A stretch of 64,000 nucleotides of DNA, taken from assembly GCF_002869745.1 (NCBI RefSeq), contig NZ_PNOS01000009.1, positions 46,357 through 110,356 on the forward strand, in the 5' to 3' direction. The notes under the pieces are model-generated. The model did no database searches. It saw only the letters and a program-made list of their open reading frames with translations, and had not been told where the DNA came from. The position numbers and the translations under genes were made by a program. The stretch's first letter is position 1. Every line of letters begins with the position of its first letter. Shown here piece after piece: positions 7,358 through 15,921 of the stretch. The DNA is from Oceaniglobus roseus. GTDB lineage: Bacteria > Pseudomonadota > Alphaproteobacteria > Rhodobacterales > Rhodobacteraceae.

Positions 7358-8272
7358 TCAGCCCCCCACCGGCGCGCGCTTGGTCAGCGAGAGCTTCCCG
7401 CGCACCTCGGCAGGCGTCAGCACCCGCGCGCCCAGCCCCTCGACGATGGAGACCGCGCGCTCGACAAGCTGCGCGTTGGTCGCCAGCACCCCGCGCCCCA
7501 GCATCAGGTTGTCCTCCAGCCCGACGCGCACATGCCCGCCCGCCAGCACCGAGGCGGCCACGAAGGGCATCTGGTGCCGCCCGAGGCCGAAGGCCGAGAA
7601 GGTCCAGTCGTCGGGGATGTTGTTCACCATGGCGAGGAAGGTGTTCAGATCGTCCGGCGCCCCCCAGGGCACCCCCATGCAGAGCTGGACGAGGGCAGGG
7701 GCCTTCAGGATGCCGTCGGCCATCAGCTGCTTGGCGTACCAGAGGTGGCCGGTGTCGAAGGCCTCGATCTCGACCTGCACGCCGAGCTCGGTCATCGCCT
7801 TTCCCATCGCCCGGAGCATGCCGGGCGTATTCGTCATCACGTAATCGGCCTCGGCGAAGTTCATCGTCCCGCAGTCGAGCGTGCAGAGTTCGGGCAGGCA
7901 CTCGGCGATGTGGGCCACCCGCTCCTCCGCCCCGACCATGTCGGTGCCCCTGGCCACCGGCAGCGGCGCGTCGGGCCCGCCGAAGACGATGTCGCCGCCC
8001 ATCCCCGCGGTCAGGTTCAGCACAACGTCGGTGTCGCTGTCGCGGATCCGGTCGGTGACCTCGCGGTAGAGCTTCGGGTCGCGCGACGGCGCCCCGGTCT
8101 CGGGGTCGCGGACATGGCAGTGGACGATGGCCGCCCCCGCCTTCGCCGCCGCGATGGCGCTCTCGGCGATCTGCTGCGGCGAGCGGGGGACATGGGGGCT
8201 CTTGTCCTGGGTGCTCCCCGCGCCGGTCACGGCGCAGGTGATGAACACCTCGCGAGTCATGGTCAGTGGCAT
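7358..8272 (-). CDS. Beta-keto acid cleavage enzyme (BKACE, DUF849), probably 3-dehydrocarnitine-specific
   Basis: This 304-residue TIM-barrel enzyme has the BKACE zinc motif HCHVRDP (His51, His53) and the late VGLEDNL segment that closes the active site. BKACEs condense a beta-keto acid with acetyl-CoA to give acetoacetate and a new acyl-CoA; with 3-dehydrocarnitine the products are acetoacetate and betainyl-CoA. The carnitine dehydrogenase-thioesterase in the same operon would supply its substrate and consume its product, which gives the specificity call. The ATG at 8270-8272 has a GGGAGG ribosome site five bases upstream, better placed than the Met four codons later. It is the promoter-proximal gene of the operon. 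Confidence 0.87.
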   Translation of the reverse strand: MPLTMTREVFITCAVTGAGSTQDKSPHVPRSPQQIAESAIAAAKAGAAIVHCHVRDPETGAPSRDPKLYREVTDRIRDSDTDVVLNLTAGMGGDIVFGGPDAPLPVARGTDMVGAEERVAHIAECLPELCTLDCGTMNFAEADYVMTNTPGMLRAMGKAMTELGVQVEIEAFDTGHLWYAKQLMADGILKAPALVQLCMGVPWGAPDDLNTFLAMVNNIPDDWTFSAFGLGRHQMPFVAASVLAGGHVRVGLEDNLMLGRGVLATNAQLVERAVSIVEGLGARVLTPAEVRGKLSLTKRAPVGG

Positions 8273-8354
8273 CCGGTCCCTCCCTGCGCCCTGTCGGGAG
8301 GGAAGGACATTTGCCGCCCGGGCGCAACCGGAATGATCGCGCCCGGCCGTCGTC

Positions 8355-9353
8355 TCAGGCGGCGGCGGCCTCAGGCAGGTCGCGCAGCACCTCCGCCGCG
8401 ATCTCGAAGCTGCGCAGCCGCGCCGCATGGTCGTGGATCTGCCCGGTCAGGATCAGCTCGTCCGGCGCGTAGCGGTCGATGAAGCCCGCCAGCGTCTTCC
8501 TGACCGTCCCCGGCGCCCCCACCGCCGAGATCCGCAGCGCATGGTTCACGCCGTTCAGCAGCGAAGGCCCGAGTTCGGCCTCGATGTCCTCCACGGGGCG
8601 CGGCAGCTTCCCCGGCCGCCCCGTCCGCAGCCGCGCGAAGGCCTGCTGCATCGAGCTACGCAGATACGCGCCCTCGGCATCCGTGTCGGCGGCGAAGACG
8701 TTCACCGCCAGCATCGCGTGAGGTTTGGTCAGTTGCGCCGAGGGGCGGAAGGTCTGGCGATAGACCGCGAAGGCCTCTTCCAGCGCATCCGGCGCGAAAT
8801 GCGAGGCGAAGGCGTAGGGCAGGCCCAGGTGCGCCGCAAGCTGCGCGCCGTAGAGAGAGGAGCCGAGGATCCAGATCGGCACATGGGTGCCCTCGCCGGG
8901 ATGGGCGCGCACCGCCGCGCCCTCGCGCGGATCGCCGAGAAAGCCCATGAGGTCGACCACGTCCTGGGGGAAGGTGTCGGCGGCATGGCCCCGCCGGAAC
9001 GCCATCGCCACCGCCATGTCGCCGCCGGGCGCGCGGCCCAGCCCGAGGTCGATCCGCCCGGGATGGATCGTCGCCAGCGTGCCGAACTGCTCGGCAATGG
9101 CGATCGGCGCGTGGTTCGGCAGCATGATGCCCCCGGCGCCGACGCGCATGGTCTTCGTCGCATCCGCGATGTGGCCGATCAGCACCGAGGTCGCGGCGCT
9201 GGCGATCCCGGGCATGTTGTGATGCTCCGCCAGCCAGTAGCGGTGATAGCCCCAGCCCTCGGCGTGACGGGCAAGGTCCACCGAGTTGGCGATGGCCTCC
9301 GCCGGGCCGTGACCTTCGGGGACGGGGGCGAGATCGAGGATCGAATGGTGCAT
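8355..9353 (-). CDS. LLM-class (luciferase-like) flavin-dependent oxidoreductase
   Basis: The 332-residue protein is a bacterial-luciferase-fold TIM barrel of the group-1 subfamily: [11 protein letters not shown] at the start, [15 protein letters not shown], then [13 protein letters not shown] and [13 protein letters not shown]. These enzymes use reduced FMN and oxygen; substrates in this subgroup are largely unassigned. The ATG at 9351-9353 follows a good AAGGAG site, so an upstream in-frame extension is unnecessary. It lies 82 bases upstream of the BKACE gene on the same strand, so readthrough into the carnitine operon is possible, but no functional link is evident. Confidence 0.88.
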   Translation of the reverse strand: MHHSILDLAPVPEGHGPAEAIANSVDLARHAEGWGYHRYWLAEHHNMPGIASAATSVLIGHIADATKTMRVGAGGIMLPNHAPIAIAEQFGTLATIHPGRIDLGLGRAPGGDMAVAMAFRRGHAADTFPQDVVDLMGFLGDPREGAAVRAHPGEGTHVPIWILGSSLYGAQLAAHLGLPYAFASHFAPDALEEAFAVYRQTFRPSAQLTKPHAMLAVNVFAADTDAEGAYLRSSMQQAFARLRTGRPGKLPRPVEDIEAELGPSLLNGVNHALRISAVGAPGTVRKTLAGFIDRYAPDELILTGQIHDHAARLRSFEIAAEVLRDLPEAAAA

Positions 9354-9580
9354 GGCTCTGCTCCTTTTTCCCCGATATGGGCGCTGGCGGCGGCGTTGCA
9401 AAAGAAAAACTTCCGATGCTTGGAACGGGCGGAGCCCGGGCAAGCAAGGATGGGGAAAGATGCTCCCGCTGCCGGCGCGGTGCGCCGGGTGACAGTCGAA
9501 CCTGCGCCGGTGCGCACTGGCAAACCGGCGCGTCGGGTATAGGTTGGGAGCCGACAGACACCCTTCCGAAAGGCCAAGCC

Positions 9581-10459
9581 ATGAGCGACACCGAGACTTA
9601 CCAACCCCCGAAGGTCTGGACCTGGGACGCCGAGAACGGCGGCCAGTTCGCCAAGACCAACCGCCCCATCGCCGGGCCGACCCACGACAAGGAGCTGCCG
9701 GTCGGCAAGCACCCGCTCCAGCTCTACTCGCTGGCCACGCCGAACGGCGTGAAGGTGACGGTGATGCTGGAAGAGCTGCTGGCCCTCGGCAAGACCGGGG
9801 CCGAGTACGACGCCTGGCTGATCAAGATCGGCGACGGCGACCAGTTCGGCAGCGGCTTCGTCGAGGTCAACCCGAACTCGAAGATCCCCGCGCTGATGGA
9901 CCACTCCACCACGCCGCCGACCCGGATCTTCGAATCCGGCGCGATCCTCCTCTACCTCGCCGAGAAGCACGGCGCCTTCCTGCCGTCGGACCCCGCGAAG
10001 CGGCCCGAGATGCTGTCCTGGCTGATGTGGCAGATGGGCAGCGCGCCCTATCTCGGCGGCGGTTTCGGCCACTTCTACGCCTACGCGCCGGAGAAGATGG
10101 AATACCCGATCAACCGCTTCACCATGGAGGCGAAGCGGCAGCTCGACGTGCTCGACCGCCAGCTGGCCGAGCGGCCCTTCATCGCGGGCGACGAATACAC
10201 CATCGCCGATATCGCGATCTGGCCCTGGTACGGCCAGCTGGTGCTCGGGCGGCTCTATTCCGCGGCCGAGTTCCTGGACGTCGAAAGCTACAAGAACGTC
10301 ATGGCCTGGGCGAAGAAGATCGACGCCCGCCCCGCCGTACAGCGCGGCCGCATGGTGAACCGCGCCTTCGGCGAGCCCGAGCTGCAGCTGCACGAGCGCC
10401 ACGACGCCTCGGATTTCGAGACGAAGACGCAGGACAAGATCGGCACCGCCGCCGAGTGA
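9581..10459 (+). CDS. yghU: Glutathione S-transferase-like disulfide-bond oxidoreductase (YghU type)
   Basis: The 292-residue protein has the long N-terminal arm typical of YghU ([17 protein letters not shown]) before a thioredoxin-fold GST domain with [17 protein letters not shown], and the thiol-binding segment NSKIPALMD followed by [13 protein letters not shown]. The all-helical C-terminal domain ends with [13 protein letters not shown] and [11 protein letters not shown]. There is no redox cysteine in the active site, as expected for this class, which holds two glutathione molecules and has disulfide reductase activity. It starts at the ATG at 9581 and is transcribed alone, divergent from the luciferase-like gene. 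Confidence 0.9.
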   Translation: MSDTETYQPPKVWTWDAENGGQFAKTNRPIAGPTHDKELPVGKHPLQLYSLATPNGVKVTVMLEELLALGKTGAEYDAWLIKIGDGDQFGSGFVEVNPNSKIPALMDHSTTPPTRIFESGAILLYLAEKHGAFLPSDPAKRPEMLSWLMWQMGSAPYLGGGFGHFYAYAPEKMEYPINRFTMEAKRQLDVLDRQLAERPFIAGDEYTIADIAIWPWYGQLVLGRLYSAAEFLDVESYKNVMAWAKKIDARPAVQRGRMVNRAFGEPELQLHERHDASDFETKTQDKIGTAAE

Positions 10460-10517
10460 GCGCGGAATCATACCTGTCGCGCGGCGGTCCCTCGGGAACG
10501 CCGCGCAGTGCGCCCGA

Positions 10518-11315
10518 TCAGACGCCGCGGAACACGGGCGCGCGTTTCTCCATGAACGCCCGCCGCCCCTCGGCATAGTCCGCGCTGTCATAGCAGGCCT
10601 TCACCAGCGCCTCGACCGCAGCAACGTCCGACCCGGGACGGATCGCCGCCTTCGCCGCCGTCACCGTCAGCGGCGCGTTGCCCGCGATGCGCCCGGCCAG
10701 CTCGTCCACCGTGGCCGCCAGCGCCTCGACCGGCACGACCCTGTTCACCAGCCCCATCGCCCGCGCCTCCGCCGCCGGGAACAGCGACGCGGTGAACATC
10801 ACCTCCGCCGCAACCGACGGGCCCACCAGATCCACCAGCTTCCGGATCCCCTCGACGCCATAGCCAAGCCCCATCCGCGCCGCCGTGATGCCAAGCCGCG
10901 CATCCTCGGCCGCGATGCGCATGTCGCAGGCCAGCGCCAGCCCCATGCCGCCGCCCACGCAGAAGCCGCGGATCATCGCGATCGTCGGTTTCGGGAAGGC
11001 CCAGAGCGCCCGGTCCGCCCCCTCGGACACGCGGTTGTAATCGGCGATCGCCGCCTCCGACGCGCGCTGCGACTCGAACTCCGAGATGTCGGCGCCCGAG
11101 ACGAAGGCCCTGTCGCCCGCGCCGCTCAGCACCACCACGCGCACCGCGTCGTCGGCCGCAAGCTGCGCCAGCGCATCCGTCAGCCCCTGCCACATGGCGA
11201 GCGACATCGCGTTGCGCTTCTCGGGCCGGTTGAACAGCACGTGGCCGACCGCCCCCGTCCGCGAGGCGACGATCAGCCCCCCGGCCAGCTCCTGCCGCAT
11301 CTCGGCCGCGCTCAC
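10518..11315 (-). CDS. Enoyl-CoA hydratase/isomerase (crotonase) family protein with atypical active site
   Basis: The 265-residue protein has the crotonase fold: FNRPEKRNAMS, the CoA-binding/oxyanion segment AFVSGADISEF (71-81) and FCVGGGMGLALACD (118-131). The two catalytic glutamates of classical hydratases appear absent by my alignment by eye: the GGGCEL position reads GGGMGL (Gly125), and the FGQPE position reads LGITA (Ala145). It may therefore catalyse another crotonase reaction such as decarboxylation, isomerisation or thioester hydrolysis. The GTG start overlaps the SDR stop (GTGA); a Met five codons later (ATG at 11298-11300) is an alternative. It is the last gene of a cupin-SDR-crotonase operon. 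Confidence 0.82.
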   Translation of the reverse strand: MSAAEMRQELAGGLIVASRTGAVGHVLFNRPEKRNAMSLAMWQGLTDALAQLAADDAVRVVVLSGAGDRAFVSGADISEFESQRASEAAIADYNRVSEGADRALWAFPKPTIAMIRGFCVGGGMGLALACDMRIAAEDARLGITAARMGLGYGVEGIRKLVDLVGPSVAAEVMFTASLFPAAEARAMGLVNRVVPVEALAATVDELAGRIAGNAPLTVTAAKAAIRPGSDVAAVEALVKACYDSADYAEGRRAFMEKRAPVFRGV

Positions 11316-12085
11316 GTCCAGCGCCCGCCGCCGTCCATGTCCACGACCGTGCCCGACAGGTACTGGACTTTCGGCGAGGACAGCATGACGGCCATCGCCG
11401 CCACCTCCTCGGGCCGCTTCGGGCGGCCGAAGGGGAAGGCGGCGGGGTCGATCAGCTCGCGCCAGCGGCTCTCGTCGCCCAGCTGTTCCGCCGCACGCCC
11501 GCGATAGTTGCGCCCCATCCGGTCGGTCAGGGTGGCCGAGGGGTTGATGCCGAACACACGCACCCCGTCCGCCGGCGTCTCGGCGCCGAGCGCCTGGGTG
11601 AAGCCGATCAGCGCCGCGTTTCCGGCGGCGCCGATGATGTAGGAGGGCCGCGTCGCCCGCCCGCCCATGCCGATGATGTTGACGATGGTGCCCGCCCGCT
11701 TCTCGCGCATCCGCGCGACGTAGAGCTTGCAGAGGTGGATGTAGCCGAAGACCTTCAGCGCCCAGCCCTCGTGGAAATCCTCCATCGAGACCTCGGCGAG
11801 CGATCCCGACCGGATCGCCCCGGCGTTGTTCACCAGCACATCGACGTCCGGCACGGCCGAGAACAGCGCCCCCCGGCCCGTGTCGGTGGACAGGTCGGCC
11901 GCCAGCGTGTCGGCGGCGATCCCCTCGGCCCGCAGCCCCTCCGCCGCGGCCTCCAGCGCCTCGGCGTTGCGCGCGACCAGCGTCACCGCCGCGCCCTCGG
12001 CCCCGAACGCCCGCGCCGTCGCCAGCCCGATGCCCTTCGATCCGCCGGTGACCAGCACCTTCTTTCCGCCCAGTTCCAGATCCAT
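11312..12085 (-). CDS. SDR family NAD(P)-dependent oxidoreductase
   Basis: This 257-residue classical SDR has the cofactor motif VTGGSKGIG near residue 14 and VLVNNAGAIRSG. The usual YxxxK is altered: the catalytic Tyr appears in PSYIIGAAGNAALIGF, so the Lys position reads Gly-Ala-Ala, a notable deviation that could abolish or change dehydrogenase activity. The C-terminal LSGTVVDMDGGG is typical. The ATG at 12083-12085 has GAGG five bases upstream; a GTG at 12098-12100 that overlaps the cupin stop is an alternative. It lies between the cupin and crotonase genes in an apparent catabolic operon of unknown substrate. Confidence 0.82.
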   Translation of the reverse strand: MDLELGGKKVLVTGGSKGIGLATARAFGAEGAAVTLVARNAEALEAAAEGLRAEGIAADTLAADLSTDTGRGALFSAVPDVDVLVNNAGAIRSGSLAEVSMEDFHEGWALKVFGYIHLCKLYVARMREKRAGTIVNIIGMGGRATRPSYIIGAAGNAALIGFTQALGAETPADGVRVFGINPSATLTDRMGRNYRGRAAEQLGDESRWRELIDPAAFPFGRPKRPEEVAAMAVMLSSPKVQYLSGTVVDMDGGGRWT

Positions 12086-12096
12086 CCCGTCCTCAC

Positions 12097-12447
12097 TCAC
12101 AGGTAGTAATGCGTTTCAAGCAGCAGGCAGCCCTCGTCCGAGGCGAAGGGACCATGCGCCGTGCCCGGCGGCCGGCAGACATAGGCCGGCGCGCGGTGTT
12201 CGACCCCGCCGACCCGCAGCGCGCCGTCGACCAGGAAGGCCTCCTCCCAGTGGTCGTGGCGCGACACGCGGTCGAGCACGGTGCCGGGCAGGAAGCGCAC
12301 CAGCCGCGTGCGGGCGCCGGTCTTTTGCGCCTCGTCCAGCCCCTCGGCGAGCGGCTTGATCTCGATCCCCGGCACGCCCTCCACCGGCGCGAAGCCCTCC
12401 GACAGATCGACGCCGGCCAGCGGCACCTCGGGCTTGGTCACGGACAT
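12097..12447 (-). CDS. Cupin domain protein
   Basis: This 116-residue single-domain cupin carries a first motif around SRHDHWEEAFLVDGAL and a second around PPGTAHGPFASDEG, with the usual His-rich metal site partly kept (His-Asp-His plus Glu, and a late His). Small stand-alone cupins of this type act as enzymes or ligand-binding proteins; ChrR-like anti-sigma cupins look similar. It opens the cupin-SDR-crotonase run on the minus strand and is divergent from the CoA-transferase gene, with 184 bases between the starts for both promoters. Function is not assignable beyond the fold. Confidence 0.75.
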   Translation of the reverse strand: MSVTKPEVPLAGVDLSEGFAPVEGVPGIEIKPLAEGLDEAQKTGARTRLVRFLPGTVLDRVSRHDHWEEAFLVDGALRVGGVEHRAPAYVCRPPGTAHGPFASDEGCLLLETHYYL

Positions 12448-12631
12448 CTCGGCACCTCGCGGGCAGGGGACACGACGCTGGCGTGAAGCGCGCGGCGGCC
12501 CGCGTCAAGCCCTTCCGCCCGCCCGCGTCCTGCCGGCACCGGCAAAACCCGCTGGACCCTCCGGCCCGCGGCGACGATACCTGATGCGTCCGCCGCCCTG
12601 CCGCGCGGAGCAGCGAAAGGCACGAAGGACG

Positions 12632-13807
12632 ATGAGCGCCCTCTCCCATCTCCGCATCCTCGACCTGACCCGCGTGCGCGCGGGGCCCCACTGCTGCCGA
12701 CTGCTGGCGGATTTCGGGGCCGACGTGGTCAAGGTCGAGGCGCCGAACGGGCAGGAGCGCAACGCGGGCGTCTCGGGCGACCGGCACGGCCATGACATGC
12801 AGAACCTGCACCGCAACAAACGCTCGATCACCATCGACCTGAAGCATCCCGAGGGGCGCGCGCTGCTGCTGCGCATGGCAGAGCGCGCCGACGTGGTGGT
12901 CGAGAACTATCGCCCCGCCGTGAAGACCCGCCTCGGCATCGACTATGCCGCGCTGTCGGCGGTGAACCCGCGGATCGTCCTCGCCTCGATCTCGGGTTTC
13001 GGGCAGACCGGCCCCTACGCGGACCGCGCAGGCTACGACCAGATCGCGCAGGGCATGGGCGGGCTGATGGCCACGACAGGCTTTGCCGACGGGCCGCCGG
13101 TGCGGGCCGGAACGGCGGTGGCGGACCTGTCGGCGGGGCTCTATGCCGCGACCGGCATCCTCGTCGCGCTGGCCGAGCGCGAGGTGTCGGGGCGGGGGCA
13201 GTGGGTGCAGACCTCGCTTCTGCAGGCGCAGATCGCGCTGATGGACTTCCAGGCGGCACGCTACCTGATGGACGGCGTGGTGCCCGGGCGGGCGGGCAAC
13301 GACCATCCGACCGTCACCCCCATGGGCGTGGTCGAGACGGCGGACGGCCATCTGAACCTCGGCGTCGGCGGTGACGGCCAGTGGCGGGCGCTCTGCGAGG
13401 CGCTGGAGCGGCCCGACTGGCGCGACGATCCCGCCTTCGCCGCGATGTCCGACCGCACCGCGCGGCGGGACGAGATCTGGGCCCTGCTGCGCCCGGTGTT
13501 CCGCACCAGGACCTCGGCCGAATGGCTGGACCTGCTCGAAGCCCCCGGCGTGCCCGCGGGACCGATCCTGACCATGGATCAGGTCTTCGACGATCCCCAA
13601 GTGCGCCACCTGAACATGGCGCAGGGCGTTCGGCACCCGGCGCGCGGCGAGGTCCGCCTCGTCGCCCAGCCGGTCGACCTGTCGCGCACGCCCGCCGCGC
13701 TGCGCACCCCCGTGCCCGAGGCGGGAGAACACACCGCCGCGGTGCTGGCCGAATACGGCCTCGCGCCGGACGAGATCGCGGGGCTGCGCGCCGCGGGCGC
13801 GATCTGA
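12632..13807 (+). CDS. CaiB/BaiF family (type III) CoA-transferase
   Basis: The 391-residue protein matches type III CoA-transferases: ILDLTRVRAGPHCCRLLADFGADVVKVE (given in outline) at the N-terminus, then NKRSITIDLK and a catalytic Asp165 in AVADLSAGLY, the position that forms the acyl-aspartyl anhydride in formyl-CoA transferase. These enzymes move CoA between carboxylic acids, activating a substrate for breakdown. The ATG at 12632 follows AAGGA. It is divergent from the cupin-SDR-crotonase operon and followed by an MFS carrier, which together suggest uptake, CoA activation and degradation of an unidentified carboxylate. Confidence 0.87.
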   Translation: MSALSHLRILDLTRVRAGPHCCRLLADFGADVVKVEAPNGQERNAGVSGDRHGHDMQNLHRNKRSITIDLKHPEGRALLLRMAERADVVVENYRPAVKTRLGIDYAALSAVNPRIVLASISGFGQTGPYADRAGYDQIAQGMGGLMATTGFADGPPVRAGTAVADLSAGLYAATGILVALAEREVSGRGQWVQTSLLQAQIALMDFQAARYLMDGVVPGRAGNDHPTVTPMGVVETADGHLNLGVGGDGQWRALCEALERPDWRDDPAFAAMSDRTARRDEIWALLRPVFRTRTSAEWLDLLEAPGVPAGPILTMDQVFDDPQVRHLNMAQGVRHPARGEVRLVAQPVDLSRTPAALRTPVPEAGEHTAAVLAEYGLAPDEIAGLRAAGAI

Positions 13808-13884
13808 GCGGCCTCGCGGATGAGACAGCCCATCGCACGCAGGCGCCGCCATTCCGGACTCCTCCCGACCGCGAGGCATCCCTG

Positions 13885-15099
13885 ATGGTCAGCGCGTCCG
13901 AAACCCTTCCCCGCGCCACCGGCCGCATCCGCTGGACGCTGCTTCTGGGGGTCTGGCTGATCTACTTCTGCTTCGGCCTGACCTCGGCCGTCATGGCCCC
14001 GATGGTCGGCCTCATCCGCAGCGATCTGGACGCGGGCAACGCTGCCATGGGCGCGGTGCTCGGCGCGTGGCAGCTGGCCTACATCTTCGCCGCCATCCCC
14101 TGCGGCATCCTGCTGGACCGGCTCGGCGTGCGCTGGATGCTGGTGGCTTCCTGCGCCGTCATGGCGCTGTCCGCCACCGCCCGCGCGCTGTCCGACACGC
14201 CGCTCCAGCTCTGGCTCGCCGTGGCCTTCTTCGGTCTCGGCGGCCCGATGATCTCGATCGGCGCGCCGAAGCTCATCACCGGGCTGTTCCGGGGGGCGCA
14301 GCGGGGCGGGGCGATGGGCGTCTACATGACCGGGCCGTTCCTCGGCGGCATCGCCGGGCTCGCGCTGACCCATACCGTGCTGCTGCCGGCCTTCGGCGAC
14401 TGGCGCGGCGTCCTTCTTGCCGTCGCGGCCTTCGTCGCCCTCGCCGGGCTCTGCTGGGCGGTGCTGACCGCGCTGCCGGGTTTCGCCGAGGCGAGCCACC
14501 AGGAGGGGCAGGGGAAGAAGTTCGACCTCTCCGCCTTCGGCGCGCTGCTGCGCTACCCGGAGGTGCAGCTGATCCTCGTGATGAGCATCGGCATCTTCTT
14601 CATCAACCACGGCATGAACAACTGGCTGCCCGAGCTTCTGGTCGCGGGCGGCCTTTCGCCCACCGACGCGGGGTACTGGGCCGCCTGTTCCACCGCAGTC
14701 TGCATCCTCGGCGCCGTCGCCGTGCCGCGCCTCGCCACGCCCGAGCGGCGGATCGGCGCGATGGCGGGGCTCTTCGCCGCGGCCCTGGCGGCGAGCCTGC
14801 TGCTCCAGTTCCCGCCGGGCCCGCCGGTCGCCCTGGCACTGGTGCTGCAGGGGATCGCGCGCGGCTCGATGATGACGGTGGCGATCATGCTTTTGATGGA
14901 GAGCAAGGGCGTGCCCGCCGACCGGCTGGGCCTTGCCGGGGGGCTGTTCTTCACCATGGCCGAGATCGGCGGCGTCCTCGGCCCCGTGACCTTCGGCGTG
15001 CTCTCGGCGGCCACCGGCGGCTTCGCGGCACCGCTCGCCGCGATGAGCCTCGTCTGCGTGGTGCTGATGGGCGTGCTCTGGCGGCTGCGCGGGGCCTGA
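13885..15099 (+). CDS. MFS transporter (carboxylate/cyanate-type permease)
   Basis: The 404-residue membrane protein has about twelve predicted helices and the MFS loop GILLDRLGVRW between helices 2 and 3. It resembles the CynX/NarK-like and oxalate:formate-type carriers. It lies 77 bases downstream of the CoA-transferase on the same strand, so a role importing the carboxylate that enzyme activates is a reasonable inference. The start at 13885 gives a short cytoplasmic tail before the first helix; no strong ribosome site is visible. The gene converges on the tetR gene with three bases between stops. Confidence 0.83.
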   Translation: MVSASETLPRATGRIRWTLLLGVWLIYFCFGLTSAVMAPMVGLIRSDLDAGNAAMGAVLGAWQLAYIFAAIPCGILLDRLGVRWMLVASCAVMALSATARALSDTPLQLWLAVAFFGLGGPMISIGAPKLITGLFRGAQRGGAMGVYMTGPFLGGIAGLALTHTVLLPAFGDWRGVLLAVAAFVALAGLCWAVLTALPGFAEASHQEGQGKKFDLSAFGALLRYPEVQLILVMSIGIFFINHGMNNWLPELLVAGGLSPTDAGYWAACSTAVCILGAVAVPRLATPERRIGAMAGLFAAALAASLLLQFPPGPPVALALVLQGIARGSMMTVAIMLLMESKGVPADRLGLAGGLFFTMAEIGGVLGPVTFGVLSAATGGFAAPLAAMSLVCVVLMGVLWRLRGA

Positions 15100-15102
15100 G
15101 GC

Positions 15103-15774
15103 TCAGGCTCCCGCCGCGCCGACGTAGGCCGCGAGGAACACGCGCACCGCCGCCGCCACGTTCGCCTCCAGCGCCTCGCGCGGGGGCGGAGCGGTCATCG
15201 CACCGAACAGGCGCGGCCGCCAGATGCCCGAGGTGGTGAGGTCGACGAACTGGTAGGCCGCGAGTCGCGTGTCGGGGATGGCGAGCCGCCCGGCGGCCAC
15301 CTCGCGGTCGAGAAACCGGCTGAGCCCCCGCTGCGCCCGCTGCGCGCCGCCCTGGTAGAAGCGCGCGCCGAGGTCCGGCATCCGCTCGGCCGTGCCGATG
15401 ATGATGCGCTGCGCCTTGATCACCTGGTCCGAGCAGATGATCTCGGCCAGCCGCAGCCCGTAGCGGGTCAGCTTCTCGGGGATCGACAGGTCGCGGTCGA
15501 GGATCTGGTCCACGTCCGCGAACAGCCGGTCGCGCTCGCCCTCGATCATGGCGACGAACAGCTCTTCCTTGCTGGAGAAGTAGACGTAGAGCGTGCTCTT
15601 CGACACGCCCGCGGCGGCGCGGATGTCGTTCATGCTGGCGGCGTCGAACCCCGACTCGAGGAAGACGCGCAGCGCCCCCTTCAGGATCTGGTCGCGCTTG
15701 GCCGGATCCTCGCCGGCGGCATGGCGGCGCGCGGCCTCGGGATTGCACGTTTTCTGGGCGTTCTCTGCAAACAC
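15103..15774 (-). CDS. TetR/AcrR family repressor of the adjacent efflux system
   Basis: The 223-residue regulator carries an N-terminal helix-turn-helix, QILKGALRVFLESGFDAAS through AGVSKSTLYVYFSSKEEL, typical of TetR. The GTG at 15772-15774 is selected because AGAAGGGA lies about seven bases upstream. In-frame starts at 15801 and 15846 would place coding sequence beside or through a palindromic operator and lack a ribosome site. It is divergent from the HlyD/EmrB pair, with two copies of TCGAACC-N4-GGTTCG between them, so it most likely represses both itself and the pump until a ligand binds its C-terminal domain. Confidence 0.87.
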   Translation of the reverse strand: MFAENAQKTCNPEAARRHAAGEDPAKRDQILKGALRVFLESGFDAASMNDIRAAAGVSKSTLYVYFSSKEELFVAMIEGERDRLFADVDQILDRDLSIPEKLTRYGLRLAEIICSDQVIKAQRIIIGTAERMPDLGARFYQGGAQRAQRGLSRFLDREVAAGRLAIPDTRLAAYQFVDLTTSGIWRPRLFGAMTAPPPREALEANVAAAVRVFLAAYVGAAGA

Positions 15775-15804
15775 GGCGGGTTCCCTTCTGCTCGCCCCCA
15801 TATA

Positions 15805-15824
15805 ATCGAACCAGGTGGTTCGAT
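15805..15824. promoter_or_regulatory. Palindromic operator 1 for the TetR-type repressor
   Basis: ATCGAACCAGGTGGTTCGAT is a perfect 9-base inverted repeat around a GG centre, just upstream of the tetR start. It shares the half-sites TCGAACC and GGTTCG with the second site at 15864-15883. Position and symmetry fit an autorepression site. Confidence 0.75.
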
Positions 15825-15863
15825 AAACCCTTGATCCCTGCGTCACCCTGCACTAGGTGCTGG

Positions 15864-15883
15864 ATCGAACCGAACGGTTCGGT
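15864..15883. promoter_or_regulatory. Palindromic operator 2 for the TetR-type repressor
   Basis: ATCGAACCGAACGGTTCGGT repeats the TCGAACC-N4-GGTTCG pattern of operator 1, with centres 59 bases apart. It lies 38 bases upstream of the HlyD-family start and probably controls the efflux operon. Confidence 0.72.
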
Positions 15884-15921
15884 CCGGATGGGCCGTTCCG
15901 CAGGACAGAAGGACCGCCCCC

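Noticed and set aside
15801..15806. TATAAT as a -10 promoter element for the efflux operon
   Set aside because: It lies 116 bases upstream of the HlyD-type start with no convincing -35; the sequence is better explained as the edge of operator 1.
15103..15846. Longer TetR reading frame starting at 15846
   Set aside because: It would run through a perfect palindromic operator and lacks a ribosome site; the GTG at 15774 has one.
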